A DNA stretch of 64,000 nt from Pseudomonas sp. stari2 (GTDB lineage: Bacteria; Pseudomonadota; Gammaproteobacteria; Pseudomonadales; Pseudomonadaceae): contig NZ_CP099760.1 of NCBI RefSeq assembly GCF_040760005.1, positions 583,001 to 647,000 of the forward strand, in the 5' to 3' direction. The translations under genes and the position numbers were made by a program. The number at the start of each line of letters is the position of its first letter. The first letter of the stretch is position 1. Below, one piece after another: positions 9,905 through 19,461 of this stretch. Below the pieces are notes generated by a model. The model saw nothing but the letters and a program-made list of their open reading frames with translations, was not told the DNA's origin and did no database searches.

Positions 9905-12900
9905 ATGCAATGGATGTTCATGTTGATCGGGCTGCTGCTCGGTTGGCTGCTCGACGAATCGTTCAGTTCTGCGCTATTGGGCGCGTTGCTGGGCCTGGCG
10001 ATCGGGCAGACGATCCGCATCATGCGGCTCGGCTCGCAGGTGGCGGAGCAACAGCAGCAACTTGAACAGGCGAAGGTGGCGTTGCAAGGCGTCGCGCAGC
10101 GTCTGTATCTGCTGGAGGGATCGCCTTCTCACGCAGTGCCGGCACCAAGTGTGGAGCCGGTCCCCGAGCCGTTGGTCGAGCCCGCCGAGGTCGCCGAAGA
10201 AGCTGCGACCCCTGAACTGGTCTGGGAGTTGCCGCCCGAACTCGAACCTCTCTCCGCCGTCGCCAGTGAAGCCAGTCAGCCGCTACCGGCCGATGTCTGG
10301 CGTCTCGACGCTGTAACCCCGGACACTCCCGAACCGCAGCAACCTGCCGAACCCCGTGGCCCGAACCTCATCGAGCGCGGCATCAGTGCTGCGCGCAACT
10401 GGTTGTTCGGGGGCAACACCGTGCTGCGGGTGGGCGTGGTGCTGTTGTTCTTTGGTCTGGCCTTCCTGCTGCGTTACGCCACCGAAGGCATGGTGGTGCC
10501 GATCGAAATGCGTTATGCCGGAGTCGCGGCAGCAGCACTGGGGTTGCTGGCGCTGGGCTGGTGGTTGCGCCATCGCAACAGCAGTTACGCCTTGATGCTG
10601 CAAGGCACCGGGATCGCGGTGTTGTACCTGACGGTATTTGCGGCGATGCGTCTGCACCCGCTGCTCGATCCGTCCGCTGCGCTGGGATTGCTGGTGGCGG
10701 TGACGGTGTTCTCGGCCATTCTGGCTATTACTCAGGATTCTCTCGCTCTGGCTTGCGTTGCCGCGTTGGGCGGTTTCGCCGCGCCGATCCTGACCTCTAC
10801 CGGCGCCGGCAACCATGTCGCGCTGTTCAGTTATTTCGCGTTGCTTAACGCAGGCATCCTGGCCATTGCGTGGTTCAAGGCCTGGCGTCTGCTCAACCTG
10901 ATCGGCTTCGCCGGCACCTTCGGCATCGGATTCGCCTGGGGTGTGCGTTCGTATACGCCGGAACTGCTGTGGAGTACCGAGCCGTTCCTGATTCTGTTCT
11001 TCCTGATGTACCTGGCCATCGGCCTGCTGTTCGCCCGACGCAAGTTGCTGGACATGCCGGACGCCCCGGCGGATGGCGATCGCGAGGCGCTGCTGAATTG
11101 GTCGGCGCGCAAGGGTGACTACGTCGACGGCACCATGCTGTTCGGTCCGCCGCTGGTGGGTTTTGGTCTGCAATTTGCGTTGGTGCAGCATCTGGAATTC
11201 GCCGCTGCGTTCAGCGCATTGGCGCTTGGCATGATTTACATGACGCTCGCCCGGGTGCTGATGGGCGGTCGCGCCTTGTTACTGGGCGAGACCTGCCTTG
11301 CGCTCGGCGTGATTTTCGCCAGCCTGGCGATTCCATTGGGGCTGGATGCGCGCTGGACATCTGCTGCCTGGGCGGTGGAGGGCGCAGGGATTTTCTGGCT
11401 TGGCCTGCGTCAGCACCGGCCGTTCGCCCGGGCTTTTGCATTGCTGCTGCAACTGGGCTCGGCGCTGGCGTTTCTCAGCCAGTTGCGTGTCGGCGAAAGC
11501 AGCCTGCTCGACGGTGCGCCGCTGGGCGCGTTGATGCTGGGCATTGCGTTGCTGTTCAGTTTCTATCAATTGCGCAAGGCGTTGCCGGAGCAGGTTTCAC
11601 CGTGGGAGCGTCAGGGCTTGCCGGTATTGGCGAGTCTTGGTCTGACTTTTCTCTATCTGCTGGCACCGTTGTTTTTCTTCGTCCAGGCCACGGCCATCAG
11701 TTGGGCATTGGCGGGTCTGGTGACCTTGTTCGTTGGCTTGCGCCTGCAATCGCGCACGTTCCTGTTCTGCGCATTTGCCGTACAACTGCTGGGCGGGGCG
11801 TTGTTCCTGTTGCGCCTGCAAGGAGCAGGCGAGGATTCGGCGGCCGTGTTCAGCGCCGGTTGGAGCGGTTTGCTCAGCGCCTCGCTGATTGGTCTGGCGT
11901 TGATCGCCGGCATGCTGTTGGCGGCGCGCGACGAGATGGTGCGCAACGATGTGCGGCTGTTGCGCGGTTTGTCGGTAGTGCTGTTGGCGGGGTTGGTGTT
12001 GATCAACCTGGCGGTGTTGTTCGTCCTGCCGTGGCAAACCGCGAGCGCCGTGTGGGCGGCGAGTGGGTTGCTGATCATCTGGCTCAGTCTGTATCTCAAG
12101 CAGCGCGTGAGTTTTGTCTTCGGTCTGTTGTTGCAATTGATCGGCGGCGCGGCGTTTTTGCTGGCCGGTCCGGAGTTGCTCGGGCCGCTGTCCAGCGAAG
12201 GTCTGCGACCACTGGCCCATGGCGGATTCTGGACGCCGCTGGTGCTGGGGCTGGCGGCGATGATCGGGGCTTGGCGCCTGCAACTGGGCAATCACGCTTC
12301 GGCGTTCGATGTGCTGAGTTTGCAGCGGTTGTCCGAAGTGTTGCTGGTGTGGGGCGCCGGTTGGTGGGCGCTGGCGTGGGTCAGTGAAGTGCTGCGTTTT
12401 GCGCCACTGAATCTGCAGGCAACGCTGTTGCTGGTGGTTGCCGCGCTGAGCGTCGCGTTGTGGACGGTGTTGGCATTGCGCCTGAAATGGCCGCCGCTCG
12501 GTCTACTATGCACCTTGCTGATTCCGGCGGCCGGGCTGGTGTTGCTCGCCGCGTGGCACTCGCGTTATCACCCGGCGGCCAATTTCGGCTGGCTGGCGTG
12601 GGCGGCAGTGTTCGCGGTGCATTTCTTCAGCCTGCGGCGTCTGGCGCCGATGTTGCCGGCGCGAGCCTTGAACACGGCCCATGTGCTCGGCTGCTGGCTG
12701 CTGATCGGCATGCTGGCGCTGGAGCTGCGCTACGGCCTGCTGCTGTTGTCCGAGCAGTACAATGCCTGGCGCTGGCTGGGCTGGGCGATTCTGCCGAGTG
12801 TGTATCTGTTGCTGATGGCCGCACCGCGTCAATGGCCGTGGCCGGTGGCGGCGTTCCCTCGCGAGTACCGCTTGTTCGCGGCAGCGCCGCTGGCGGTGCT

Positions 12901-13498
12901 GATGCTCGTCTGGTTCTGGCTGGCGAACGGGGTGAGCGACGGCAACGCCGAACCGCTGCCTTACGTTCCGCTGATCAACCCGTTGGAGCTGGGTCTGTTG
13001 ATCGCGTTGTTCAGTGTCTATGTCTGGTCGCGCAGTGCGGTAGCCGAGCTGTCGATCCGCAAGGATTACGCCGCTCACGCTTCGCAACTGATCGCCGGTG
13101 TTTCTCTGTTCGCCTTCTGCACTGCGTTGGTGACCCGCGCCGCACACCATTGGGCGGGGATCCCGTTCGAGCTCGACCTGTTGCTCGAATCAATGCTGGT
13201 GCAGGCCGGGCTGTCCATCGTCTGGACGCTGATGGCGCTCGGATTGATGATCGGCGGGCACCTGCGCCATCGCCGCGAAGTGTGGCTGATCGGTGCGGCG
13301 CTGATTGCGCTGGTGGTGGCGAAACTGATTTTTGTCGAACTGAGCAACCGTGGCGGGCTGGCGCGGATCGTCTCGTTTATCGGCGTCGGTGTGTTGCTGC
13401 TGGTGGTGGGCTACTTCGCGCCGCTGCCGCCCAAACGCGTCGAAGCTGCACCGGAGGCGGACAAACCGGCCCCGGAAACCGAAGGAGTGTCGTCTTGA
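9905..13498 (+). CDS. DUF2339 giant polytopic membrane protein
   Basis: A 1197-residue inner-membrane protein of the DUF2339 type. It begins with a hydrophobic hairpin (about 3-35). A short Gln/Glu-rich coiled coil (LEQAKVALQGVAQRLYLLEG) and a Pro/Glu-rich cytoplasmic linker to about 160 follow. The rest is a very long series of Leu-rich membrane spans, more than twenty by eye. The start is ATG 9905 (MQWMFMLIG), because the extra upstream codons in frame are not membrane-like. The stop overlaps the TTG start of the DUF3999 gene, so the two are translationally coupled. The function is unknown; the architecture suggests a transporter, flippase or scaffold rather than a soluble enzyme. Confidence 0.85.
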   Translation: MQWMFMLIGLLLGWLLDESFSSALLGALLGLAIGQTIRIMRLGSQVAEQQQQLEQAKVALQGVAQRLYLLEGSPSHAVPAPSVEPVPEPLVEPAEVAEEAATPELVWELPPELEPLSAVASEASQPLPADVWRLDAVTPDTPEPQQPAEPRGPNLIERGISAARNWLFGGNTVLRVGVVLLFFGLAFLLRYATEGMVVPIEMRYAGVAAAALGLLALGWWLRHRNSSYALMLQGTGIAVLYLTVFAAMRLHPLLDPSAALGLLVAVTVFSAILAITQDSLALACVAALGGFAAPILTSTGAGNHVALFSYFALLNAGILAIAWFKAWRLLNLIGFAGTFGIGFAWGVRSYTPELLWSTEPFLILFFLMYLAIGLLFARRKLLDMPDAPADGDREALLNWSARKGDYVDGTMLFGPPLVGFGLQFALVQHLEFAAAFSALALGMIYMTLARVLMGGRALLLGETCLALGVIFASLAIPLGLDARWTSAAWAVEGAGIFWLGLRQHRPFARAFALLLQLGSALAFLSQLRVGESSLLDGAPLGALMLGIALLFSFYQLRKALPEQVSPWERQGLPVLASLGLTFLYLLAPLFFFVQATAISWALAGLVTLFVGLRLQSRTFLFCAFAVQLLGGALFLLRLQGAGEDSAAVFSAGWSGLLSASLIGLALIAGMLLAARDEMVRNDVRLLRGLSVVLLAGLVLINLAVLFVLPWQTASAVWAASGLLIIWLSLYLKQRVSFVFGLLLQLIGGAAFLLAGPELLGPLSSEGLRPLAHGGFWTPLVLGLAAMIGAWRLQLGNHASAFDVLSLQRLSEVLLVWGAGWWALAWVSEVLRFAPLNLQATLLLVVAALSVALWTVLALRLKWPPLGLLCTLLIPAAGLVLLAAWHSRYHPAANFGWLAWAAVFAVHFFSLRRLAPMLPARALNTAHVLGCWLLIGMLALELRYGLLLLSEQYNAWRWLGWAILPSVYLLLMAAPRQWPWPVAAFPREYRLFAAAPLAVLMLVWFWLANGVSDGNAEPLPYVPLINPLELGLLIALFSVYVWSRSAVAELSIRKDYAAHASQLIAGVSLFAFCTALVTRAAHHWAGIPFELDLLLESMLVQAGLSIVWTLMALGLMIGGHLRHRREVWLIGAALIALVVAKLIFVELSNRGGLARIVSFIGVGVLLLVVGYFAPLPPKRVEAAPEADKPAPETEGVSS

Positions 13499-14859
13499 GT
13501 CGCAAGCTTAATCTCGGGTGGCTGTTGCTGGGCGTGGCCATGACGGCCGGCGCTCAGGAAAAACCGGCGGACTTCGCCGCGCTGGTGCCGTTGTCGGTCA
13601 GTGGCGCAGGCCCGTGGTATCGCCTCGAAATGCCGCTGAGCGTGCAGTTGCAGGCGCGCCAGACCGACCTCAGTGACCTGCGGGTGTTCAACGCCGCCGG
13701 TGAACCGCAGGCCTATGCGCTGGCCCGGGAATCGGCGCAGACCCGCGATGACGGCCACATGAACACGGTGAAGTGGTTTCCGCTGTATAACTCGGCGGAT
13801 GCCACCGAACGTGCGCCGAGTGTGCGGGTGCAGTCCACGACCACCGGCACGCTGGTGGAAGTGCAGCCCTCCAGCCAGCTGGAAGCGGGCGAGGAAGTGC
13901 TGCGCGGCTGGCTGCTGGATGCCAGTGCAATCAAGGCACCTTTGCAGCAACTGATCCTCGACTGGACCAGCGAGCGCGACGGCTTCCAGCGTTTCAGCAT
14001 CGAGGCCAGCGACGACCTGCAGCACTGGCAACCGTGGGGTGAAGGCCAGGTCGCGCGCCTGACTTTTTCCGATGAGCGCATCGAACAGCATGAAGTCGCG
14101 CTGCCGGGGCAATCGGCGCGCTATCTGCGGCTGTTGTGGGATTCGCCCAATGCAGCACCAACGCTGACCTCGGTGCAATTGAAAAGCAGCGACCCGCAAA
14201 ACCTGCCGTTGCCGCTGGTCTGGTCGCCAGCGCTGGCCGGCAGCAGCACCAAGGCCGGGGAATACACCTGGCAGTTACCGATGGGGCTGAATGTCGAACG
14301 GGTCCAGGTTGAGTTGAAACAACCCAACAGCCTGGCGCCGGTGATGCTCTCGGGGCGCCGCGAAACCAGTCTGCCGTGGCAACCGTTGAGCAGCGGCTTA
14401 CTCTATCGCCTGACCCAGAATGGCCAGGACGTGGTGCAGAACGAATTGCAGCTTTACGGCCAGACCGTCCAGCAGTTGAAGCTGACGGTCGACGAACGCG
14501 GCGGCGGCCTCGGCGAGCAGGCGCCGAGCATCAAGTACGCGGTGCGCGCCACACAGGTGATCTTCCTTGCTCGCGGTGACGGGCCTTACAGCCTGGCGCT
14601 GGGCAATCCGACGGTGAGAACGGCGAACCTGCCGCTGAGCACGCTGATCCCCGACTTCAAACCGGAGAAGCTGGCCACGCTGGGCAAGGCCACGGTGCAG
14701 GGCGATGCAGTCGCGACGCAGACAACGACGGCGACGACAGCAGCTGTCGCCGAGACCAACTGGAAGAAAATCGGATTGTGGGCGGTATTACTGTTGAGTG
14801 TGCTGTTTCTGGCCGCGATGGCCTTCAGTCTGCTGCGCAAGCCGCCGGCCAAGTCCTGA
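13495..14859 (+). CDS. DUF3999 membrane-anchored exported protein
   Basis: A 454-residue protein of the DUF3999 type. It has an N-terminal signal peptide (KLNLGWLLLGVAMTAGAQ), a periplasmic beta-rich body with discoidin-like wording (RFSIEASDDLQHWQPWGEG, ARYLRLLWDS), and one C-terminal membrane span (IGLWAVLLLSVLFLAAMAFS) ending in a short basic tail. The start is a TTG at 13495 inside the stop of the DUF2339 gene (TTGA overlap), preceded by GAAGGAG at 13481-13487. No ATG or GTG gives a sensible signal peptide. Co-translation with the DUF2339 protein suggests a membrane complex with a periplasmic, possibly carbohydrate-binding, partner. The function is unknown. Confidence 0.82.
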   Translation: MSRKLNLGWLLLGVAMTAGAQEKPADFAALVPLSVSGAGPWYRLEMPLSVQLQARQTDLSDLRVFNAAGEPQAYALARESAQTRDDGHMNTVKWFPLYNSADATERAPSVRVQSTTTGTLVEVQPSSQLEAGEEVLRGWLLDASAIKAPLQQLILDWTSERDGFQRFSIEASDDLQHWQPWGEGQVARLTFSDERIEQHEVALPGQSARYLRLLWDSPNAAPTLTSVQLKSSDPQNLPLPLVWSPALAGSSTKAGEYTWQLPMGLNVERVQVELKQPNSLAPVMLSGRRETSLPWQPLSSGLLYRLTQNGQDVVQNELQLYGQTVQQLKLTVDERGGGLGEQAPSIKYAVRATQVIFLARGDGPYSLALGNPTVRTANLPLSTLIPDFKPEKLATLGKATVQGDAVATQTTTATTAAVAETNWKKIGLWAVLLLSVLFLAAMAFSLLRKPPAKS

Positions 14860-14864
14860 GTTAT

Positions 14865-14889
14865 GACGGGTGTGGCCTCCACACCCGTC
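14865..14889 (+). terminator. Hairpin after the DUF2339-DUF3999 pair
   Basis: GACGGGTGTGG and CCACACCCGTC form a perfect 11-bp stem with loop CCT, five bases after the stop codon. Only a short T run follows, so termination strength is uncertain. Confidence 0.6.
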
Positions 14890-15056
14890 GGGTTTCCAAC
14901 TACGCTGAATCCCGTGTCTGAACTCTCCCGGTTCGATCACGTCTGATAGCAGGAATTGCACCCGACGCACGTTAGCGGGCGTCATTGCTCGCTACGGTTT
15001 AAGACTCCCTGTAAACTGCGCGGGTTTTCAGCCCCCCCATTCCACCGGAGCCGTCC

Positions 15057-16067
15057 ATGTCCCGCGTTACCCTGAGTCGCTATTTGATTGAGCAGACCCG
15101 CAGCAACAACACTCCTGCCGATCTGCGCTTCCTGATCGAAGTGGTGGCGCGTGCCTGCAAAGAGATCAGCCACGCCGTGTCCAAAGGCGCCCTGGGCGGT
15201 GTTCTGGGCAGCATGGGCACTGAGAACGTGCAAGGCGAAGTGCAGAAGAAGCTCGACGTACTGTCGAACGAAATCCTGCTCGAAGCCAACGAGTGGGGCG
15301 GTCACCTGGCCGGCATGGCGTCCGAAGAAATGGACAACGCCTACCAGATCCCGGGCAAATACCCGAAAGGCGCCTACCTGCTGGTATTCGACCCGCTGGA
15401 CGGTTCGTCGAACATCGACATCAACGCGCCGGTCGGCACCATCTTCTCGGTACTGCGTTGCCCGAACGAATACCTGAGCCAGAACGAAGCCCTGAACGAA
15501 AAGGCCTTCCTGCAGCCAGGCACCCAGCAGGTTGCGGCCGGTTACGCGATCTACGGTCCGCAGACCATGCTGATCCTGACCCTGGGCAATGGCGTGAAGG
15601 GTTTCACCCTGGACCGCGAAATGGGCAGCTTCGTCCTGACTCACGAAGACATCACCATTCCTGAAAGCACCCAGGAATTCGCCATCAACATGTCCAACCA
15701 GCGTCACTGGGAAGCTCCGGTACAGCGCTACGTTTCGGAACTGCTGGCCGGTGAAGAAGGCCCGCTGAAAAAGAACTACAACATGCGTTGGGTCGCGGCG
15801 ATGGTTGCCGACGTGCACCGCATCCTGACCCGTGGCGGTCTGTTCATGTACCCGCGCGACAGCCGCGAGCCGTCCAAGCCAGGCAAACTGCGCCTGATGT
15901 ACGAAGCCAACCCGATGTCGTTCCTGGTGGAACAGGCGGGCGGCGCTTCCACCGACGGTCACCAGCGCATCCTCGACATCCAGCCTGAAGGCCTGCACCA
16001 GCGCGTAGCGGTGTTCCTCGGCTCGAAAGAAGAAGTCGCCCGCGCCACGGCTTACCACAAGGAATAA
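15057..16067 (+). CDS. fbp: Fructose-1,6-bisphosphatase class I
   Basis: Cytoplasmic Mg-dependent phosphatase of gluconeogenesis (fructose-1,6-bisphosphate to fructose-6-phosphate). The 336 residues include the metal-binding signature [20 protein letters not shown] and the later substrate-site region [20 protein letters not shown], both diagnostic of FBPase I. The ATG at 15057 is preceded by CCGGAG. A DUF924 gene starts three bases after its stop, so the two are almost certainly cotranscribed. Confidence 0.97.
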   Translation: MSRVTLSRYLIEQTRSNNTPADLRFLIEVVARACKEISHAVSKGALGGVLGSMGTENVQGEVQKKLDVLSNEILLEANEWGGHLAGMASEEMDNAYQIPGKYPKGAYLLVFDPLDGSSNIDINAPVGTIFSVLRCPNEYLSQNEALNEKAFLQPGTQQVAAGYAIYGPQTMLILTLGNGVKGFTLDREMGSFVLTHEDITIPESTQEFAINMSNQRHWEAPVQRYVSELLAGEEGPLKKNYNMRWVAAMVADVHRILTRGGLFMYPRDSREPSKPGKLRLMYEANPMSFLVEQAGGASTDGHQRILDIQPEGLHQRVAVFLGSKEEVARATAYHKE

Positions 16068-16070
16068 ACC

Positions 16071-16673
16071 ATGACCGCGCCTTGGCAGCCGTTGCTCGAT
16101 TGGTGGTTCGGTCATGCCGAGTCAGCGACTGAAGTGACGGCGCAACAGGGCAGGTTGTGGTTCGGCAAGAAAGACAGTCAGGACCTCGAAGCGCGTGAGC
16201 GTTTCGGGGTCTTTGTCGATCAGGCCCTCGCCGGCGGATTGACCGAGTGGACGCAACGTCCCGAAGGTTGGCTGGCGCTGGTGCTGCTGCTCGACCAACT
16301 CCCGCGAATGATCTTTCGCGATACACCCAAGGCTTTTTCCGGCGATCTGCGGGCGCAGAAACTGGTCGCCCAAGGCATTGCGGCGGATTTCGACCGGCAG
16401 TTGAAACCGATTCAGCGACTCTTCATCTACCTCGTCTTCGAACACTGCGAAAACCTCGCTGTGCAGAATGAAGCCGTCTCGCGATTCATCGAATTGGTGG
16501 CTGAACAGCCGGAGGCGGAGCGTGGGGTGTTTGCCGACAACCTGGATTATGCCGAGCGGCACCAGCGGGTGATTGCGCGGTTTGGGCGGTTTCCGCATCG
16601 CAATGCGGTGTTGGGGCGGGAGTCTACGGCGCAGGAATTGGAGTTTCTCAAACAGCCTGGGTCAAGTTTCTAG
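16071..16673 (+). CDS. DUF924 family protein
   Basis: A 200-residue soluble alpha-helical protein. Family features are LLDWWFG at the start, W-x-x-K region FGKKDSQD, LVLLLDQLPRMIFRDTPKAFSGD in the middle and the C-terminal RFGRFPHRNAVLGRESTAQE. Proteins with this pattern are annotated DUF924 (TPR-like fold); the biochemical role is not established. It directly follows fbp in a probable two-gene operon. Its last bases overlap the stop of a possible small gene on the other strand. Confidence 0.88.
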   Translation: MTAPWQPLLDWWFGHAESATEVTAQQGRLWFGKKDSQDLEARERFGVFVDQALAGGLTEWTQRPEGWLALVLLLDQLPRMIFRDTPKAFSGDLRAQKLVAQGIAADFDRQLKPIQRLFIYLVFEHCENLAVQNEAVSRFIELVAEQPEAERGVFADNLDYAERHQRVIARFGRFPHRNAVLGRESTAQELEFLKQPGSSF

Positions 16674-16816
16674 CTTGTCCGCGTCCACTTATCCAATTCA
16701 AGAAACAAGTCTTCAACGTCTCTGTACTTTTCTTGATCAATTTCGTCGGCACCCAATGCAAGGATTGCCAATAAAGTAGTTTGATCTGAATCCGTGCAAT
16801 TGTGATTTTTGTTCAT
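16670..16816 (-). CDS. Possible small AT-rich gene, 48 residues
   Basis: The minus strand encodes MNKNHNCTDSDQTTLLAILA, then a 28-residue mostly acidic stretch ending LDKWTRTS. AAGGAA lies 9 bases before the ATG, a usable ribosome site. Base composition is clearly poorer in GC than the neighbours and codon use is atypical, which suggests acquired or decaying DNA. The core LLAILALGADEIDQ followed by DVEDLFLELD looks like an amphipathic helix pair rather than random sequence. It overlaps the DUF924 stop by a few bases in convergent orientation. I do not recognise the family; it could be a remnant. Confidence 0.45.
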   Translation of the reverse strand: MNKNHNCTDSDQTTLLAILALGADEIDQEKYRDVEDLFLELDKWTRTS

Positions 16817-16874
16817 TGGCCAAATTTCCTTGCGAATCGCGGATTACATTTCCGGCCTTCTGTGTCATGTATAC

Positions 16875-16983
16875 CGCTATCGCGGGCAAGCCCGCTCCCA
16901 CAGTGTTTGATGTGAGACACAAATTGTGTGAACACACATTACCTGTGGGAGCTACGGTGCGACGACTCGACTTGCCAGCGATG
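16875..16983. repeat. REP/BIME pair
   Basis: Two inverted REP units of the Pseudomonas type: CGCGGGCAAGCCCGCTCCCA at 16881-16900 and, in opposite orientation, CTGTGGGAGC followed by a degenerate arm ending CTTGCCAGCG (16943-16980). They sit in the intergenic space between convergent genes' ends, a usual REP location. A comparable pair occurs at 43941-44010. Confidence 0.75.
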
Positions 16984-17000
16984 AGGTCAGTAACCGCGCC

Positions 17001-18893
17001 TCAGATCCGGAAGCTACCCACCAACTGTTTCAACCGCGCCGCCTGCTGCTCAAGATCCGCACAAGCGCGCAACGTCGCCTGCAGGTTCTCCACACCTTCC
17101 TGGTTCAGCGTGTTGATCTCGTTGATATCCACGTTGATCGACTCGACCACCGCTGTCTGCTCTTCGGTCGCGGTCGCCACCGACTGGTTCATGCCGTCGA
17201 TCTCGCCGATGCGCTGGGTCACGCTTTCCAGACGCTCGCCGGCCTGATTGGCAATGCCGACGCTGCTTTCGCTCTCGCGTTGGCTCTCGGTCATGATGCC
17301 GACGGCCTGACGTGCGCCGACCTGCAGTTCTTCGATCATGCTTTGCACTTGCTGCGCCGAATCCTGGGTGCGGTGTGCCAGGTTGCGCACTTCGTCGGCC
17401 ACCACGGCGAAACCACGACCGGCCTCACCGGCACGGGCCGCTTCGATGGCGGCGTTGAGCGCCAGCAGGTTGGTCTGCTGGGAGATGCTGGTGATCACTT
17501 CCAGAATCTGCCCGATGTTCACGGTGTTGCTGTTCAAGGTTTCGATGTTGCCGCAGGAGTCGCTGATCTTCGCCGACAGTTGCTGCATGGCGTGGATGGT
17601 TTTATCCACAACCTGCTGGCCGTCTTCGGCCAGGCTGCGTGCGTCGCTGGAGTGTTGCGAGGCGAGGGCGGCGTTCTGGGCGATTTCCTGGGCGGCGGCG
17701 CCGAGCTGATTGATTGCAGCGGCCACGCTGTTGGTGCGCGAGGCCTGTTGGTCGGAATTGAACATCGACGAGTTGGACGCCGCGACCACGCGCAGGGCGA
17801 CTTCGTTGACCTGCCCGGTGGCCGAGGACACTTCGCGGATCGAGGTGTGGATACGCTCGACGAAACGGTTGAACGACAACCCCAGCGCACCGAACTCGTC
17901 GTGGCCGTGGATGGTCAGGCGTTTGGTCAGGTCGCCTTCGCCTTCGGCGATGTCATGCATGGCGCGGCCCATGGTCAGCAGCGGTTGCATCAGCACGCGG
18001 ATCAGCATGCCGAGCAGGGCGATGATGATCACCACGGCGATGACCATGGCGATCAGCGCCGATGTGCGGAACTCGCTGAGCATCGAGAACGCGGTGTCCT
18101 TGTCCAGCACCAGACCCACGTACCAGTCGGCCGATGGCACGCCGTTGACGCGGGTGAAGGAGATCAGTTGGGTCTTGCCGTCGAACTCGACTTCCTTCAG
18201 GCCCGGGCTGACTTTTGGTGCACCGTTGGGATAGGCCTCGGCCAGGGTCTTGAGCACCAGTTTGCTGTCCGGGTGGATCAGGATCTTGCCGTCGGCGCTG
18301 ACGATGAACGCGTGGCCGTGGCCACCGAAGTTCAGCGAGTTGATGATCGCGCTGACACTCGACAGATCAATGTCGGCACCGGCCACACCAATCATCTGGC
18401 CCTGGCGCTGTACCGGAGTGGCAACGGTAATCACCAGTTTGCCTGACGAGGCGGCGATGTACGGTTCGGTGACGATGGTCTGCTGGGCGCTGTTCGCGGC
18501 TTTGTACCAGCCACGGGCGCGCGGGTCGTAGTCCGGTGCGCGGTTGCCGGCCGGGATCGAGAACATCACACCGTCGGCGCCGCCGAAGTAGCTGAGCTGG
18601 AAATTGCCGGTGTAGGCGGGCAGGTCGATGATGCGCTTAAGACTGGCCGGGGCGTTGCCGTCGGCGACAACCTGCTGCGACATCGATTGCAGCAACTGGA
18701 TGCGGCTTTCCAGCCAGGTCTGGATGTTGCTGGTGGTCAGGCTGCCCAGTTCCTGCATGGCCGCTTCGGTACTGGTTTGCAGGGCTTCGCGTTGTCGATA
18801 GTCGTTGAACAAAATGAAACAGGCGAACGCTACGGCCACCACGAGGGCAGCAGCCAACAAGATCTTGTGGCTGAATTTCATGTTTCTGGTCAT
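17001..18893 (-). CDS. Methyl-accepting chemotaxis protein, dCache amino-acid type
   Basis: A 630-residue transmembrane chemoreceptor. TM1 ([19 protein letters not shown]) and TM2 ([20 protein letters not shown]) flank a periplasmic double-Cache sensor. HAMP and the signalling hairpin ([20 protein letters not shown]) follow. The sensor has the amino-acid-binding dCache pattern: YDPRARGWY, then TEPY, then AGADIDL, with Tyr, Arg, Trp-Tyr, Tyr and Asp all in place, as in PctA-like receptors. An amino-acid ligand is therefore likely. There is no C-terminal CheR pentapeptide. ATG 18893 ([10 protein letters not shown]) is preferred; ATG 18881 is an alternative, and the open frame further upstream has no coding character. 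Confidence 0.93.
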   Translation of the reverse strand: MTRNMKFSHKILLAAALVVAVAFACFILFNDYRQREALQTSTEAAMQELGSLTTSNIQTWLESRIQLLQSMSQQVVADGNAPASLKRIIDLPAYTGNFQLSYFGGADGVMFSIPAGNRAPDYDPRARGWYKAANSAQQTIVTEPYIAASSGKLVITVATPVQRQGQMIGVAGADIDLSSVSAIINSLNFGGHGHAFIVSADGKILIHPDSKLVLKTLAEAYPNGAPKVSPGLKEVEFDGKTQLISFTRVNGVPSADWYVGLVLDKDTAFSMLSEFRTSALIAMVIAVVIIIALLGMLIRVLMQPLLTMGRAMHDIAEGEGDLTKRLTIHGHDEFGALGLSFNRFVERIHTSIREVSSATGQVNEVALRVVAASNSSMFNSDQQASRTNSVAAAINQLGAAAQEIAQNAALASQHSSDARSLAEDGQQVVDKTIHAMQQLSAKISDSCGNIETLNSNTVNIGQILEVITSISQQTNLLALNAAIEAARAGEAGRGFAVVADEVRNLAHRTQDSAQQVQSMIEELQVGARQAVGIMTESQRESESSVGIANQAGERLESVTQRIGEIDGMNQSVATATEEQTAVVESINVDINEINTLNQEGVENLQATLRACADLEQQAARLKQLVGSFRI

Positions 18894-19175
18894 TAAGTGA
18901 GCTACCGCGAAGGGGCTGGTCAAGAAAGGGCGGCAATTTGCCACACTCTCGGGCTTTGCGCTGCTCTTATTTCGACCGCCGCGTGACAAAGATGAGGACG
19001 CTTTTGTTAAAGGCGACGAAATGCTCAATAGCCTTACAAAGTGTCTGATTTACCGATGAATGCCGGACGAGCGGGCGAACAAATAGCCAGTCCCCCAGGG
19101 AACCAGACAGGGGTTTTCTCTTCTAAGCTTCTGGTTGGCGCCAGGCCATCCCCCTTCCGTTCCAGGAGTTACACC

Positions 19176-19430
19176 ATGTCGCTGCGATCTATCGCCCTTC
19201 TGTCGTTTTGCGTGCTGTTGGCCGCATGCAGCAAGGTCAATCAGGAAAACTACTCCAAGCTCTCGGCCGGCATGGCCAAGGCCGAAGTGGAGACGCTGCT
19301 CGGCAAGCCTACCGATTGCTCGGGCGCGCTCGGCATGTCCAGTTGCACCTGGGGCGACAAGAACAGCTTTATCAGCGTGCAGTACGCCGGTGACAAAGTG
19401 TTGATGTTTTCCGGCCAAGGCCTGAAGTAA
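19176..19430 (+). CDS. Small SmpA/BamE-like outer-membrane lipoprotein
   Basis: An 84-residue lipoprotein. The signal peptide ends with lipobox LLAACS, so Cys18 would be lipidated. The mature part (SKLSAGMAKAEVETLLGKPT) matches the start of SmpA/OmlA (BamE-like) domains, which sit at the inner face of the outer membrane. It is too short to be BamE itself. CAGGAG precedes the ATG at 19176. It lies 31 bases upstream of the lipocalin gene in the same direction, probably in one transcript. The 147 bases before it separate it from the divergent chemoreceptor. Confidence 0.85.
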   Translation: MSLRSIALLSFCVLLAACSKVNQENYSKLSAGMAKAEVETLLGKPTDCSGALGMSSCTWGDKNSFISVQYAGDKVLMFSGQGLK

Positions 19431-19461
19431 ACCGGGGCTACGCGCCCACGGGAGAAAAACA

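Noticed and set aside
12460..13494. Upstream in-frame extension of the DUF3999 gene
   Set aside because: It overlaps the DUF2339 gene in another frame, is Arg/Gly/Ala-rich shadow sequence, and lacks the signal peptide that begins at 13495.
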